From NCBI GenBank assembly GCA_030737835.1, contig CM060855.1:7293786-7357785 (forward strand): a stretch of 64,000 nt of DNA, given 5' to 3'. The stretch comes from Acorus gramineus. Lineage: Eukaryota > Streptophyta > Magnoliopsida > Acorales > Acoraceae. This document shows, in pieces, positions 48,295 through 60,004 of this stretch. Each line of letters opens with the position of its first letter. Positions within the stretch are counted from its first letter, which is position 1. Made by a program: the position numbers and the translations under genes. The notes below the pieces were generated by a model. It was given only the letters and a program-made list of their open reading frames with translations. It made no database searches and was not told the DNA's origin.

Positions 48295-48731
48295 GGGTGT
48301 AAATTTGGTCGGTTAAATCGAATCCGAACGGATCAAAACCGATTTTTTTTTTTCGTATTTAAATCTATGGATTTTTTTTTTGTTTGACTATGGATTGAAA
48401 AATTAATAAACCGGTCCATTTTGCTTTGGGTTTAGTTTTACTTAAAAAAAAACTGAATTAACCAAATCAAACCGAATTAAATTTAAACGCATGATTATTT
48501 ATAATTAATAATCATTTAGATTATTCTTTTTATATTAAAAATTATATTTTTTATACTATTAATATTCATAAAAAAATGAATACGCTAACTTATACCATCA
48601 ATCCTAGTCTTTTTGACATTTATGTAAAGTTGTAACGAACAGCTAAAAAAACTCTAACCAACCCAAATCAGCAAGAAGAATAAAATGGGTATGTTTGCAA
48701 AAAACTAAATCAAACCGATCAAATTGCACCC
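48295..48731. mobile_element. hAT-like element with AACCGA-type ends
   Basis: Inverted ends GGGTGTAAATTTGGTCGGTT and AAACCGATCAAATTGCACCC enclose about 437 bases. ACCGA/TCGGTT words occur at both ends and the middle is AT-rich. Short matching flanks (ACATA) are visible, but not a clean 8-bp duplication. Confidence 0.55.
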
Positions 48732-51700
48732 TCACATAAGGCGTATCCTTTTATTTTGATAAAAACAAAGGAGGCGCTATAATATATATAACGCCTCTAG
48801 TATTAAAAAATAAAAAATGGTCAGTGCTGACCAGTGCTTGGTTTTTGTTAATATCCGGTCTCCATATTAGTTTGGCTGATATTCATTTTCATTGGGCTAT
48901 ATTGACAAATTCCCCGTGATATGTCAAAGTGATGGAAATATTTGCATTGAGTTTGATTTTGTTGACTGTAATCCTTAATCAATATATACATAACAAACCT
49001 CTCTAATATATTGCAATTCTTAAGAAGATTGAGGCAGACATATTTGATTTGATGATTGAAATGGACACTCCCATCAAACACAAAAAGGTAAGATCTATTG
49101 AGTTAACCATGTTGACTGGTATTAATTGACACATACTGTTACAAATTAAATCTTGTATTTTCAATTAATATCATTTACTCTCACAATATATTTCTAGTTA
49201 AGTTTTAGTGTAACATATATTTTTACTCTAGATTTTATTTTAGTGTTCATGTGTCTTTCAATTTTTTAATTGACTTTGAAACAAAATTTTGTTGACGACT
49301 CCACTTCTTGAAAACTAAGACAAATATTCCTTGAAATGTAATTTTTACAATTAAGAACCATAACACAATGTTTAGGTAATTAAGTTTCATTGAATTCCAT
49401 CAATTTCGAAAGTAAAGTAAAAGAAATTATATTTAACATACATTTAGGTCACCACACACAATGGATTTCAATTTCTATGGATGAAAACATCACTCATAGA
49501 AAAATTCAGTTTTAGGCACCGTTTTGATGTAAGTTTGAGCAGCATTGGCGTTGTGGAATCGGTGAAAACACGAAACTCATATCCAAACGGTCTCTTGCGT
49601 TTAATGTGTAAAAATGCTACATCTCAAAACGCTTCAAAACACGGCTTCACAAAATCTAAAGCCACAACGCAGCCTATTTGGTGTGTAGTTTATCAATATA
49701 TCCCTCCACTTTTATTATCTCTCTTCTACAACTAATGTGAGAAGGGGAATTAATATAATCTACACATTTCCATGAACCAAACTCACATATTGGTGCCAAA
49801 CAGTTTTTTGTTTTTTAACTGATGAAACGCACTATATTCGACACCCTGGTCTCAAATATTGCGTATGTGAAATCCAAAGTTAGGAAACCCACATCAATCG
49901 GAGCCTTAATATTATATTTAGAAGTACTTGAATCTAAGCAATAGGATTAAAATAGAATTAAAAATGTATTTATTTAAATATATATCTTATTATCTTTTAT
50001 ATATATGTGGTTCCTCCAATATTTTAAGATGGAATATATTCAATAAAGAGAACAACATTCAACATGTTATTTACATTGAAATGAAGGGTATAAAATGAGA
50101 ATTGAAATTTATACTTCTTTAATTTAAACATTCGTTCGTTTGTATAAACAATGTATATAATCACTGACCAAAAAAAAAAAAGGCTGCCACTTGCATTGTA
50201 TATTTCATCTAGTGAATTCTAAGGTTCCTAATTTTTTAGGAAAATGAATATATTCAATTCACTTCACTAGAGTACACATTTTATGTTTAGATCTATCTTT
50301 GACAACTACTGTAATACTATTCACCATAGATAATTCCATTTATATGGATGACAGTATATGTAGAGTAATATATTTTATTTTGGTTCTTTTTTTTGATATT
50401 CTAATTGAAAAAATGTAGTGTCTTGATTGACCTAGTTAAATTGAAGATAAGGGATAGAATATAGTTTATAACTTGTAACATGACAATTATATTGTTATTT
50501 TAGTTAGTTTGTGTTTGGGAATGTGTGCGGTAGATGTATATGTATATTTTTGAAAAAATATATAAGAGTGATAGATAAGATCAATCAATATCTTTTTAAA
50601 TAACATAAAATGAAATTTTAATTTATTGACGTTGATAAGGTATTCTAGTCTCCCATGTATCGAAGTTTATGTTAATTTATGCTTTATCTAACATATATAA
50701 TGCTGCGTATAAAAATATATTAATTTATTTTGTCTAATACGATACATGCTATTAATCAAGGACATCTTACCATCAATTATTAACTAAATAATACTCTACT
50801 TAAAATAATATAAATTTATCAACTCATTGCAGCTTTACATACCACGTGTCCACGTGCATAATCATTCATTGTCTATTCAAATTAAATCTCTTCATTTCCT
50901 GGAACATGGACCTATATTATAGGTCTCTGATTATTCACCAAAAGCATATGAACACTTATTCATTCATCCATGCATTGTGATAGCATAGTATATATTATCT
51001 TACTATAGTATATGAGGTTTTATCAGTGTATGAAAAAAAAAAATTATTCAAAAGAAAAAATATATTATTGTATCTTAATATATATATCATTTTATATAAT
51101 AATAAGTATTTCAATGGAGGGTCTATAAATTTAAAAAAAAATTAATGTAGACTACAAACAAACAAGAATGCGGCGTATCTTTTTCCTATCTAAGCACACA
51201 TTGTCATTCATTCAACTGTCCAGCCCACCAGTCTCTTTTAGTACTCTGCATCTGTTTTCTATTTTGTCTACCATCAGATCTAAATCAGTCAAATATTTAT
51301 TTAACACATTTAGGATTTGAAATATCCAAGAAAGATCACAATAAGAGGGGAAGGAATTTATGAAACGAAACCTTTTCAACAAAATTTCAACTCCACGTTT
51401 TAATCGTTTGAAGATTTCCAATTGGTTGCTGTTGAATTCATCCAATGGAAGTTCAAGACGTGCCCAGATGCCCTATGTTTCAAAAAGACTTAAAACACAT
51501 AAAACTACACATGCAAAAAGCACTAATACATCCAATGAACCCAAATAGGTCGACCTCTTTTGAAACATGGTATGAAGAATAAATTTTGATTAAAATCATC
51601 ACATATCTTTTCTTTCTTTTTTTCATATAGAGAGAATTTATTTATTTATTGGTACACCAATCTGCCTAGAGATGATTAAGTAACTACAAGCATAATTCAT

Positions 51701-51824
51701 TTGAAGAGCTTATTACTTGACTTTACTTCAAAATCTTTAACATACAAGTAAAATAATAAATAAATGAAAACCATTTTCAAATCAATCTATTGGCTCACCA
51801 CCTCCATTATTTAATTGGGAAAAA

Positions 51825-51985
51825 TCCATATAACCCCCTACAATCTTCATATATCCATATAACCCCCTGTAATCAAACCCCAAAATCCATACAACCCCCT
51901 CCGTCCGCCTTCCGTCAGTGGAGTTAACGGCGAGGATTTTATGCAGGGGGTTATATAGATTTTTCTAGATTACAGGGGGTAGATT
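51825..51985. repeat. CCCCCT/AGGGGG unit repeat (inverted arrangement)
   Basis: Units of CCATATAACCCCCT-type occur three times at 51835-51905, then in opposite orientation (GCAGGGGGTTATATAGATTT and ATTACAGGGGGTAGA) at 51943-51985, around a short spacer with GTTAACGGCGAGG. The element at 37675-37772 uses the same unit. The terminus GGGAAAAATCCATA suggests a DNA-transposon end. Confidence 0.6.
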
Positions 51986-52394
51986 GAAGTCTCAATCGAA
52001 TAACGCTAGACTTTTTGTCTATGAACCAAAATCCTGATTGAAAAACACCAGATTTACAAATCCATAGACATAAATATTTTGTCCCTGAAAATCCTAATTG
52101 ACTACCCCTGTAATTACGAGCTAATATGAAACATTAAGAGGACCAACCAACCACAGAGTGGGTGTGGCTTGTATTCCACGTGTTTTGCATGTGTTGAATA
52201 TCATAATTGTTTGGTTTTCTTCCATTAATTAAGTGTTTGATGGATTACTAAATGATTGATGAGTTAATTAATAATGATTTAGTTTGCAAAAAGTGTGTGC
52301 TACAAAGTAGAAGGGCCCGTATTAATATCATGAACAAGTGGAACATTTTTTTTATATATATTTCGAGTAGCATTTAAAATGTCAATAGAGTTTT

Positions 52395-52480
52395 TTGAAA
52401 ATCGGTATTCTTATGATTTGATCCTTGACCTCTTTATTGGATAGAGGGGGTGCTAGCCAGTTAACCCAAGCTTGATTGCA
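52395..52480 (-). mobile_element. Possible tRNA-derived SINE fragment
   Basis: On the minus strand GGGTTAACTGGCTAGCACC is followed about 20 bases later by GAGGTCAAGGATCAAATC, which resembles box A- and box B-like promoter parts of plant SINEs. No A-tail or flanking duplication was identified. Confidence 0.25.
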
Positions 52481-55354
52481 AAATGTTAATAAAGTTGATG
52501 GTTGTTAATACACCATTACAATTATATATACCAACTTTTAGTAGTTTATGTGTGCTCTATTTTTTAAAACAATCATAATGTAACACATTATTTATGTATA
52601 TATTAATTTTTGTGTATTTGGAACATCTGTGTCCTACTTTTTTAAGATTTGCCATCTCACGTCTCTGTCTATGCTCCATGGGAAATATAGGTTATGCTGT
52701 TTTTCTACTATTACTCCATGAACCATACAAGTCATAATCCCTTTCAAAGGCCTGGCGACCTTCGCGTTCTGGGCATCATCCATACCATAACTGTTTGGCA
52801 TAACATAATTTTCCATTATCAGGATACAGTATCCAATGCACAAAGCTACATTTCTCAATACACAATTCAATATACTTCAAAACCTGTATGCATTGCAGAT
52901 CAAAGATGCACAATCTTACATACTGCTGTTGGTGTGTAATGGAAATCAAAATGTGAACATAACTCGAAGTTTCACTAGAACAAAACATTAACTGCCATGG
53001 ATTGATTATCCAAATCTAAAGCAATCTAACAGTGTTTTCCTCTATCCACTCTTAATAAACAGAAATAAAAGGGAGAAAAAGAGAAAGAAATCATGAAGTG
53101 ATAAACCGATTCAAACTGTTGACATATTTTAGTTTCCTAAAACCTTCATTGAACCCAAGAATCTTGGTTTTGAGTTCTATTTATAGTCAACCAACAAATT
53201 TGTTGAGCGTCTCTACAGAAAATTGAACAAACATTCTTCCACTGCTTCTTGAAACAGGAATGAACATACTATGGACATGGTTTTGAATGATAAATCATTT
53301 TTCAAACTCACTGCCTCCAAAATTACATGTACAGATTTCATTTGGCACAATGGTCTCACTGATCTTACACATAGATTGCAGTGATGTCACAAATCAACAA
53401 TATATATAACACAGCCTATGGTTCAATGGCATGAAATCCATTTTCTGAAAATCATTATGTTGTACTTCTTGTTAGAACTTCACCTATGTCTCCCACCATT
53501 CCAATACCACCAACTCAACACCATTTCTTACAAGATTAGTCATTGGCAAATGGAACTAAACAAAGCCACATCATACAAAGTTCTATACAACCTATTCTCT
53601 AATCCTTCATGGTTTTACTATGCATCCATCTAAACTACCCATTTCCACCCCATAATGTATGTTTCCAAACAACCCAATATGTGACCCATACTATAGCTGA
53701 CTAAATAACCATCTTGCAGAATTTTCTTCTAATCTTCTGCATTACTTCGAATCCTGCCCTGTGTTACTTCAAATCCGACTAAAGCAATATTGCATGGACT
53801 ACGCATGTGTAGATCCTGACATATATAATAATGAGGCTCATACTGACTGCCACTGTGAACTAAAACCCTATTGATGAGAAGATCATAATGGTCTAATTTG
53901 TTGAGGCTCCTCTTAGATAATGAAGGTTGGTTTCTCATCTAACAGAGATGATAACAACATGGCCTACCCTGAATAACTCTTTATAGTTCACATATCAACA
54001 ATGGGTGGGGCAATTGTTTGCTAGATCACCATAACAGAGATTCAAATCGGAATCAATCAAAATTTCAAATGTACTCAAATAAGAAAATACAAGAGATATC
54101 GACATGAATCAGTGTGAACAACAAACTTTGCATTGTGAAAGATATGTAACAACAAACTTTGCAGAGTGAAAGATGCCGATCGACACGAATCATTAATATG
54201 GTCATGGTGGTAGGTGAGGGTATGATTCATGATTGAATAAACCACCCTATAACTATGTACATTTCAAAGTTCAACTAGGAAGTTGTAAGAAGAAGCCAAC
54301 ACCAATAAATATGAACAAGATGAATAACCAAGAATGCATGGGATGACCAATTAAGTGAACAATTCATGGGAACCCTCCATACATGATACGTCTAAATTAT
54401 TGTGTCATCAATTTTGGTCTTTTAATTGAACCACTATGTCTGCATGATAGATCCTATTATTTGGTAATTCCTGCGAGTTATTTCATAATGACGACATGCA
54501 ACCAAGTAAAAATGCATGTCTCCCATCCAACAACAAATATGAAACATTAGAGAGTTTTTCAGAATTGAAAAAAGGAAAGCAAGAAATTAAATGCAACAGA
54601 GGCACTATTTAAAACTAAAGTATCATGTATTTGAGAAAATAACATCTGCACCGACAAGCACTGCGTGCCTTAACTACTCGAGGTGACATTCTTTTACGAG
54701 GTGTCTATCCAACTAGATTCTGGATCTAATTGTGCCAGCGCATTCAAAAATGTCATCATGACATTATGGATTCGGATATGAATTTGTGAGTCCCAAATAT
54801 AATGGCTCATATCCGTTCTGATGTGACACGTGTCATGGTGTGGATCATGTCGATCAGGAACAAAATCAAGCAAATTAGCTTATGGCCATTGATTGGAATA
54901 TATCAACAATGTGTCTCACTTTTATTTTCTAGATTAATGAGATAAACATGTTGGTAATTGGATCACAATTATTATTATTCAAGCAGATTTGATTACATCA
55001 ATTGTTTTAATATTTTATCATAAAAGTAAGTCCAGGACGTCAATGTAAGAGTCGACCTAGTATAAATTTGACGACAATAACTATGTTGATCACATATTAG
55101 CAATTGAAGTACAATTTTCTCGTTCCAGTTCGACATGATCTATATTGAATCAACTTAAACACGGAAGATATCGTGTATGTCGAACGGGAATAGACTAAGA
55201 TTTCTAGCTCACGATCGACATGATAAATGTCGAACCACCTTAAACCAGGTCCGTCCCGGACTAATATTTACATCTTCGTGTATGGTCGGCCAACAAGCTT
55301 GATAGAACTCAGAGCGCTGAAGCCATCAGGTCCGGGACGAGAAGAGGCCTTCAT

Positions 55355-56050
55355 ATTGCCGCCGCCGATTTGAACATTCGCACCCATGTTTTTGAACATG
55401 TAAACAAAATCATAACCTTGTAAGAGCTGATAAGTGAATTCAGTGTAGCTCAGCCCTTCCTCCGACGCCAATCGCTTCTTGACGCTCTCTTTAATTTGGC
55501 GATGATCATCGTCCCCACCCGGGCGAACCTCCCGACCTCCTTCAGGAAATCTCCCTCCACCAACCATAATTGTTCAGTATCTCGAACGAATTGCGAGACC
55601 CATTGTCCAAATTCGCGCCTTTGTCGAAACCCACATCGGAATTCGCGCCCAGGATCCGATTGATGATGGTTTCGATGCCCGCGCTGTTCCTCTCGACGGT
55701 CCCCGACATCCAGTTCGGGCCTCTCCAGGCTCTTCCCCGAGGGGTCCCCCGACCCGGGCCGTGGCACCGCCGATCAGGGCCACCGCCCGCTGGCAGCACC
55801 GTTGGAACCACGTTCTTGGAGGGACTCGCTTGTGATTGACTCGATGAGGCCCCGGTCTTGGAGGACGTCCACCACGTTCGGACGGTGATTGGGCGTTGGG
55901 TCCGTCTTTGGGGTTTCCAGGGCTTGTTGAGCGTGTGATGGTCCTTCGAAGGAGGAGAAAGGAAGGGCTTTTAAGGTTTCTGAATGTGAAAGAGAAGAAG
56001 CGGTGGCTGTTCTGATGGAGGAGGAGGGAGACCCTGTGAGAAGCCGCCAT
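55355..56050 (-). pseudogene. Broken organellar tyrosyl-tRNA synthetase gene fragment
   Basis: The minus strand starts at ATG 56048-56050 with a targeting-like N-terminus (MAASHRVSLLLHQNSHRFF). In shifted frames it then matches the bacterial-type TyrRS of plant organelles: RPNVVDVLQDRGLIESITSE; RAVALIGGATARVG; DPSGKSLERPELDV; ILNNYGWW; EVGRFARVGTM; ESVKKRLASEEGLSYTEFTY; NVQIGG. At least three frameshifts are visible, such as an extra G after ATARVG. The segment between SESLQ and WFQRC, which should hold the HIGH-type ATP-binding motif (HLGN), is missing. The rest of the enzyme, including the KMSKS-type motif, is absent. The matched blocks run without introns. It cannot make a working synthetase. 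It may be a retrocopy or a decayed genomic duplicate. Confidence 0.85.
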
Positions 56051-57307
56051 GGCTCCCGTTGCTGAGCACGATAAGATTTCACTGGTTCTGGTTGGGAATG
56101 ACTCAAATGACATTTCTATCCTTAGAGATCTATAGATGGGCTGGGCCATTGATAATGTTATATCCGGTTCATTTTCCAAACTCTAAATTCATTGTTCTGA
56201 GTGTTTTGAATTTTTAAAAAATAGTCTACTCTAAAAAATGAAGCATATATTCTAATGAATTGCATAAATGTATTTATAAAAAAATATGAAAAAAAATTAT
56301 CAAAATATGTATCTTACGCGCGTATGAGACTAGAATTAGGGCTGGAATAAAAACTGTGCGTAACATCACCGGTAAGTACACTTAGTCCATTTTTGTAACC
56401 CGTTTCGGGACCCCATGCACTATAATAATGTAGTATATACTGCGCTGTTATATTGTATGATATTTTATTATAGTGTATAATGTAGTCTTATACTACTTGT
56501 TAAAAATCCAGTGAACGATGTATATATCTCATTAAATTTTTTCTTACACTTATAAAAAAGTGAATTCATTTAACTCAAAATAGAACATATACATTTTTTA
56601 TCAAAGTATATGCCTCATTAGATGATGTTTACTATTTTTTAAAAAATAAAAACATGTGTGGTTTAAGTTTTGAACTGTAAAAATGACTGAGTCTAACATT
56701 TTCCTTTTTACATTATAAAATGTAGTCTTGTATGTGCCTTGTTAGTCCCTTCACTCACAGTATCAAAGTATATATCATGTTGAATTTTTTTTATTTTTTC
56801 TATAAATGATATTATTATATTAATTAGAGTATATATTTCATATTTTATAAATGTATGTACCTCATTAGGTGTAGTACATGATTTAAAAACAAATAAAAGC
56901 ATGTACGGTCTATGTTTTAGACTTTAAAATGAATTAAGTGTAAAAATTCGCATATGAAAAAGGTTACACTCAATCCATCTTACTTTATTCAGTCCATTTG
57001 TTAATCCAAAATGCAGATAGTACATTATTTTTTTAATTATTTTCCTTATCTAATGAGGTTTTATAAATTGCAAAGTATATAATCCAACGAATTGAATAGT
57101 ATCATTTGTAGAAAATGTAAAAAAAAAATTAACGAACTATACACCTTCATACACTGAGTGAAATGGATAGTGTGACAAAGCTCATATAGAAATTCAGAAA
57201 GGCTGCTCAAGTAATAATCAGTCAGATTATGTAATGCAACCCATATGTCTATACAAAAAGTAAATACAAAAGCGCTCAAGTAAATAAATAGAAAAATGTT
57301 ACATTTA
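56051..57307. other. Intergenic DNA with two R1 copies
   Basis: The first 100 bases contain TGGGCTGGGCC on the plus strand at about 56136, resembling TGGGCC promoter elements of plant housekeeping genes; this may be the remnant promoter of the pseudogene. R1 copies lie at about 56400-56660 and 56700-56940, and a related piece at 57000-57170. No gene. Confidence 0.5.
56400..56660. repeat. Copy of dispersed AT-rich repeat R1
   Basis: Matches 15725-15890 over about 160 bases (ATATCTCATTAAAT, then TAGA-C-ATATACATTTTTTAT, then CCTCATTAGAT-ATGTTTA). It also shares ATAATGTAGTATATACT with 16030-16055. Confidence 0.6.
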
Positions 57308-57526
57308 GGCTCCGTTTGGGAGCACCTCTTGGGCTGCTATGTCCATCGAAGTGGAAGAGAGACGCCGAAGTGGTTCTTTGAGCTTTAGTGAAGACACCCA
57401 AAAATACACATTAACCGCACACTCGCCCTTCAAACGCAAAAGCTGGGAAATATGTTTGTTTGAGCGTCATAGTCTACATTTATTTCACCGTCGCCAACGT
57501 TGGAATCTGCTCCCCCAAACGGACTC
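57308..57526. mobile_element. Tourist-like (PIF/Harbinger) MITE, 219 bp
   Basis: Termini GGCTCCGTTTGGGAG and CCCCCAAACGGACTC form inverted repeats, flanked by the 3-bp duplication TTA (57305-57307 and 57527-57529). Its size matches the MITE at 22594-22813, but the internal sequence differs. The open frame at 57339-57530 is a by-product. Confidence 0.8.
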
Positions 57527-57529
57527 TTA

Positions 57530-58409
57530 GGCCATGTTATAGTCTAGAACACAGGCCATACAATGTTTTTATTTTTATTTTTTAAAAGGTTTTGTGCATA
57601 TATATTCCTCTTAAAAAACATATTATGGAATTATCCCTCTTATATCTTTGATAGTAAAAATACTCATGTAATAATGCAAAAGCACCTATTTGTATTTTAT
57701 ATATTTATCAATGATAAGTACACTACCACAATTTCATTATAAAATTGAGGCACGCACCAAAGTACTCATTTGTTAGTCATCATTGGAAACTCAGAGTGAA
57801 TCATAACTCATTTCTTAACCCTACCAGGTGAAATTATTTATTTACCCCCACTCAAGCATATATACCCCTGCCCTATTATATTTTTTTATCAAAATACCCT
57901 TATAAAAATCATCCTTGCGAAAATACCCCTCAAAATTTCATAAGTTGTGTATTTGTGCCTCTCCATTACATGTTGTCAACATCAATTACCCAACTAGGTA
58001 ACTTGGATAACCCAGATGGGTGCATGCATTTACTTGTTAACCCTTGCCCTAAATCAGATATTTTTCATCTCCTTCTTCCATTTGAATCAGATAAATTCAA
58101 CCGTAAATCAACTACATCTCTCTCTTGCCCTAAACCCGGAATCACCATTACCTTCATTTTCGTCATCTCGTATTCCCCTGTTAAAAAATAACTCTAATCA
58201 TTGTTTACGAGATGAGAGTCATTCATAGTGTAAATGTAGAATATATTATTTTGAACATTGAAGATGAAGATGAAGATGAAACAAGGGTATTTTAAACTTT
58301 TCAGCCATTTTTAATGGTTCAAATGAAGGATACTTATGTAAGGATGGTTTTTACGTGACTATTTTAACAAAAACATAATATAGCCGTGGTATACATGCAA
58401 GGTCTCGAA
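57530..58409. other. Intergenic DNA
   Basis: No gene. C-rich lines such as TATACCCCTGCCC and AAAATACCCCTCAAAATTTC at 57840-57950 and GGGTATTTTAAAC at 58285 suggest another DNA-transposon relic, but I could not pair its ends. A (GATGAA)n stretch lies at 58262-58280. Confidence 0.4.
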
Positions 58410-58707
58410 GGGTTAGTTTGACAAGGAGATAAGGTTTTGATGATAAGTTATCATAATTTTAAGGAATAAAAAGTCTATCGATTTTGTTCAAATTTATATT
58501 TGTCAAAATTGGGATAAAAAATGAAGATAAATGTTATCACGGCCTTTAGGTGAAATAAAATATCATAATTTTCATTTTAAAATCGGGACAATTGTTCACA
58601 ATTTATCCCGATTATTTTTTATACCAAACGGGGATAAACTGTCCTCCCATTCACTTATCCCCATAATTATTCATATCCCAGCACTTATCATTTTGTCAAA
58701 CCAGCCC
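58410..58707. mobile_element. MITE with GGGTTAGTTTGACAA ends, 298 bp
   Basis: The left end GGGTTAGTTTGACAA pairs with the right end TTGTCAAACCAGCCC (13 of 15 positions). GAA flanks both sides (58407-58409, 58708-58710) as a possible 3-bp target duplication. Internal inverted words (ATTTATCCCGATT, AATTGGGATAAAA) are present. Superfamily is uncertain. Confidence 0.7.
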
Positions 58708-58710
58708 GAA

Positions 58711-59500
58711 GATGGTATGGTCACTATTGTCCCACATGGGGTTGGGCATATCACCATTGGCCCACAAACAGACTGTTGGAAAGCCCACGAAACCAACCCA
58801 TTTCAATTTCATAACTTTTTCGTCTAATTGTCCGCAAAAATATATGGAATACTGTAGAGTAACATATTCATGTAATCATCCTAAAGAATGAAAGTAAAGT
58901 TTATATGGATGTGAACAAGTATACTGTTAATTCTGGTTGTGGGGGATTCATGGGGCCAGGGCTGTGGATTGATGTTTACTTGGTGCACATGTTTAGTGTT
59001 TTTTTTTTTAAGTGGGTACAAACGATCCCCTCCCCACTATATCCTGTACACACTGTTATTGTATATCTTTTAAACATACATCAAAACTTAAAACTATATT
59101 CACATAGATTTGATTTAATTTGTCTGAAACTAACGTGTCTTTGTCCCAACGTTCGATAGCTTATCATAGACCGGATGGATATTAGACTTGATTCTTGGAA
59201 AGCGGATTTTTTTTTGCTTTTTTTAAATCAAATTTTTTGTATTAAAAGTTTAAAATAACTTTTTAATTAAGCCAGCTTTTTAGAATGCGTTTGGCAACAC
59301 TTTTTAGTTTTTTTGCTTAATTAAAAGCAGAATCACCCCTTTTAAGTGTTTCCAAACGGGGAGGTTGATTTTTAAAAAACAATTTTATTTAAAATTTTAT
59401 TTTTTAAACGTGTTTTCAAACGGACTCTAAGGTGGATTTATTTTTTTATTTTTTTTATTTTTTGGGAAGGAACAAGGATGCTACTTGCATGGGAGGGAAG
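58711..59500. other. Intergenic DNA with a TTTGGCAAC-type repeat
   Basis: No gene. The part 59240-59435 repeats the element type seen at 1560-1680 (TTTTTAATTAAG, then GCGTTTGGCAACA, then AATTAAAAGCAGAATCA, then CCAAACGGGG). Confidence 0.5.
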
Positions 59501-60004
59501 TAAGCCTGTCAATCGGACGGATACGGATTAGATATGTCAATATCCATATCCAAACTTTCATATTCGGATACGGATATTAATTTTTGGATTCGGATCCCTT
59601 CAGATACGGATAGGATACGGATTTTTTTCGGATGATTGACATGTTTGAATATTAACATTAATTTGGATAATCAAGTGATATTTTAAAGAGAATCAAAATA
59701 AAAATTAAGATTTTAAGGCTTATTCTCTCTTTCAGATATCATACATTGAAAATTTAATAGTATTATAATATATTATCTTAGTGATTAATCATACAAGATA
59801 GTAATATGGACAATATATAATACAAATATATATATATATTTATAATATATATATATGTCGGATACGAATATTTTTTGGATTAGATAGACTGATATCCATA
59901 TCCACACTTTATCCGCACTCCAAATCTTTGAATATCGAATATTTCTGATTTTTTTTATATGAATTCGGATTGAATTTAAATTTTTTTATATAATTGATAT
60001 GCTA
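59501..60004. mobile_element. hAT-like MITE, copy C (most diverged)
   Basis: Starts TAAGCCTGTCAATCGGAC like copy A and aligns with copies A and B throughout. The right end is degenerate (ATTGATATGCTA instead of ATTGACAGGCTTA) and the TCCG words there have decayed. Flanks GAGGGAAG (59493-59500) and GAAGGGAG (60005-60012) are only loosely similar. A (TA)n tract lies at 59825-59855. Confidence 0.8.

Larger units (their letters stand above)
48732..55354. other. Intergenic DNA, about 6.6 kb
   Basis: I found no convincing gene. Contents: an R1 piece at about 50975-51150, GGGGGTTAT-type repeat units at 51825-51985, a possible SINE at 52395-52480, and otherwise AT-rich single-copy-looking DNA. A GC-richer pocket at 52744-52800 (AAGGCCTGGCGACCTTCGCG) lies in a 78-codon minus-strand frame (52870-52634) that matches no family I know. 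Confidence 0.45.

Noticed and set aside
55268-56179. Several overlapping minus-strand frames considered as separate genes
   Set aside because: They are pieces of one frameshifted tyrosyl-tRNA synthetase relic.
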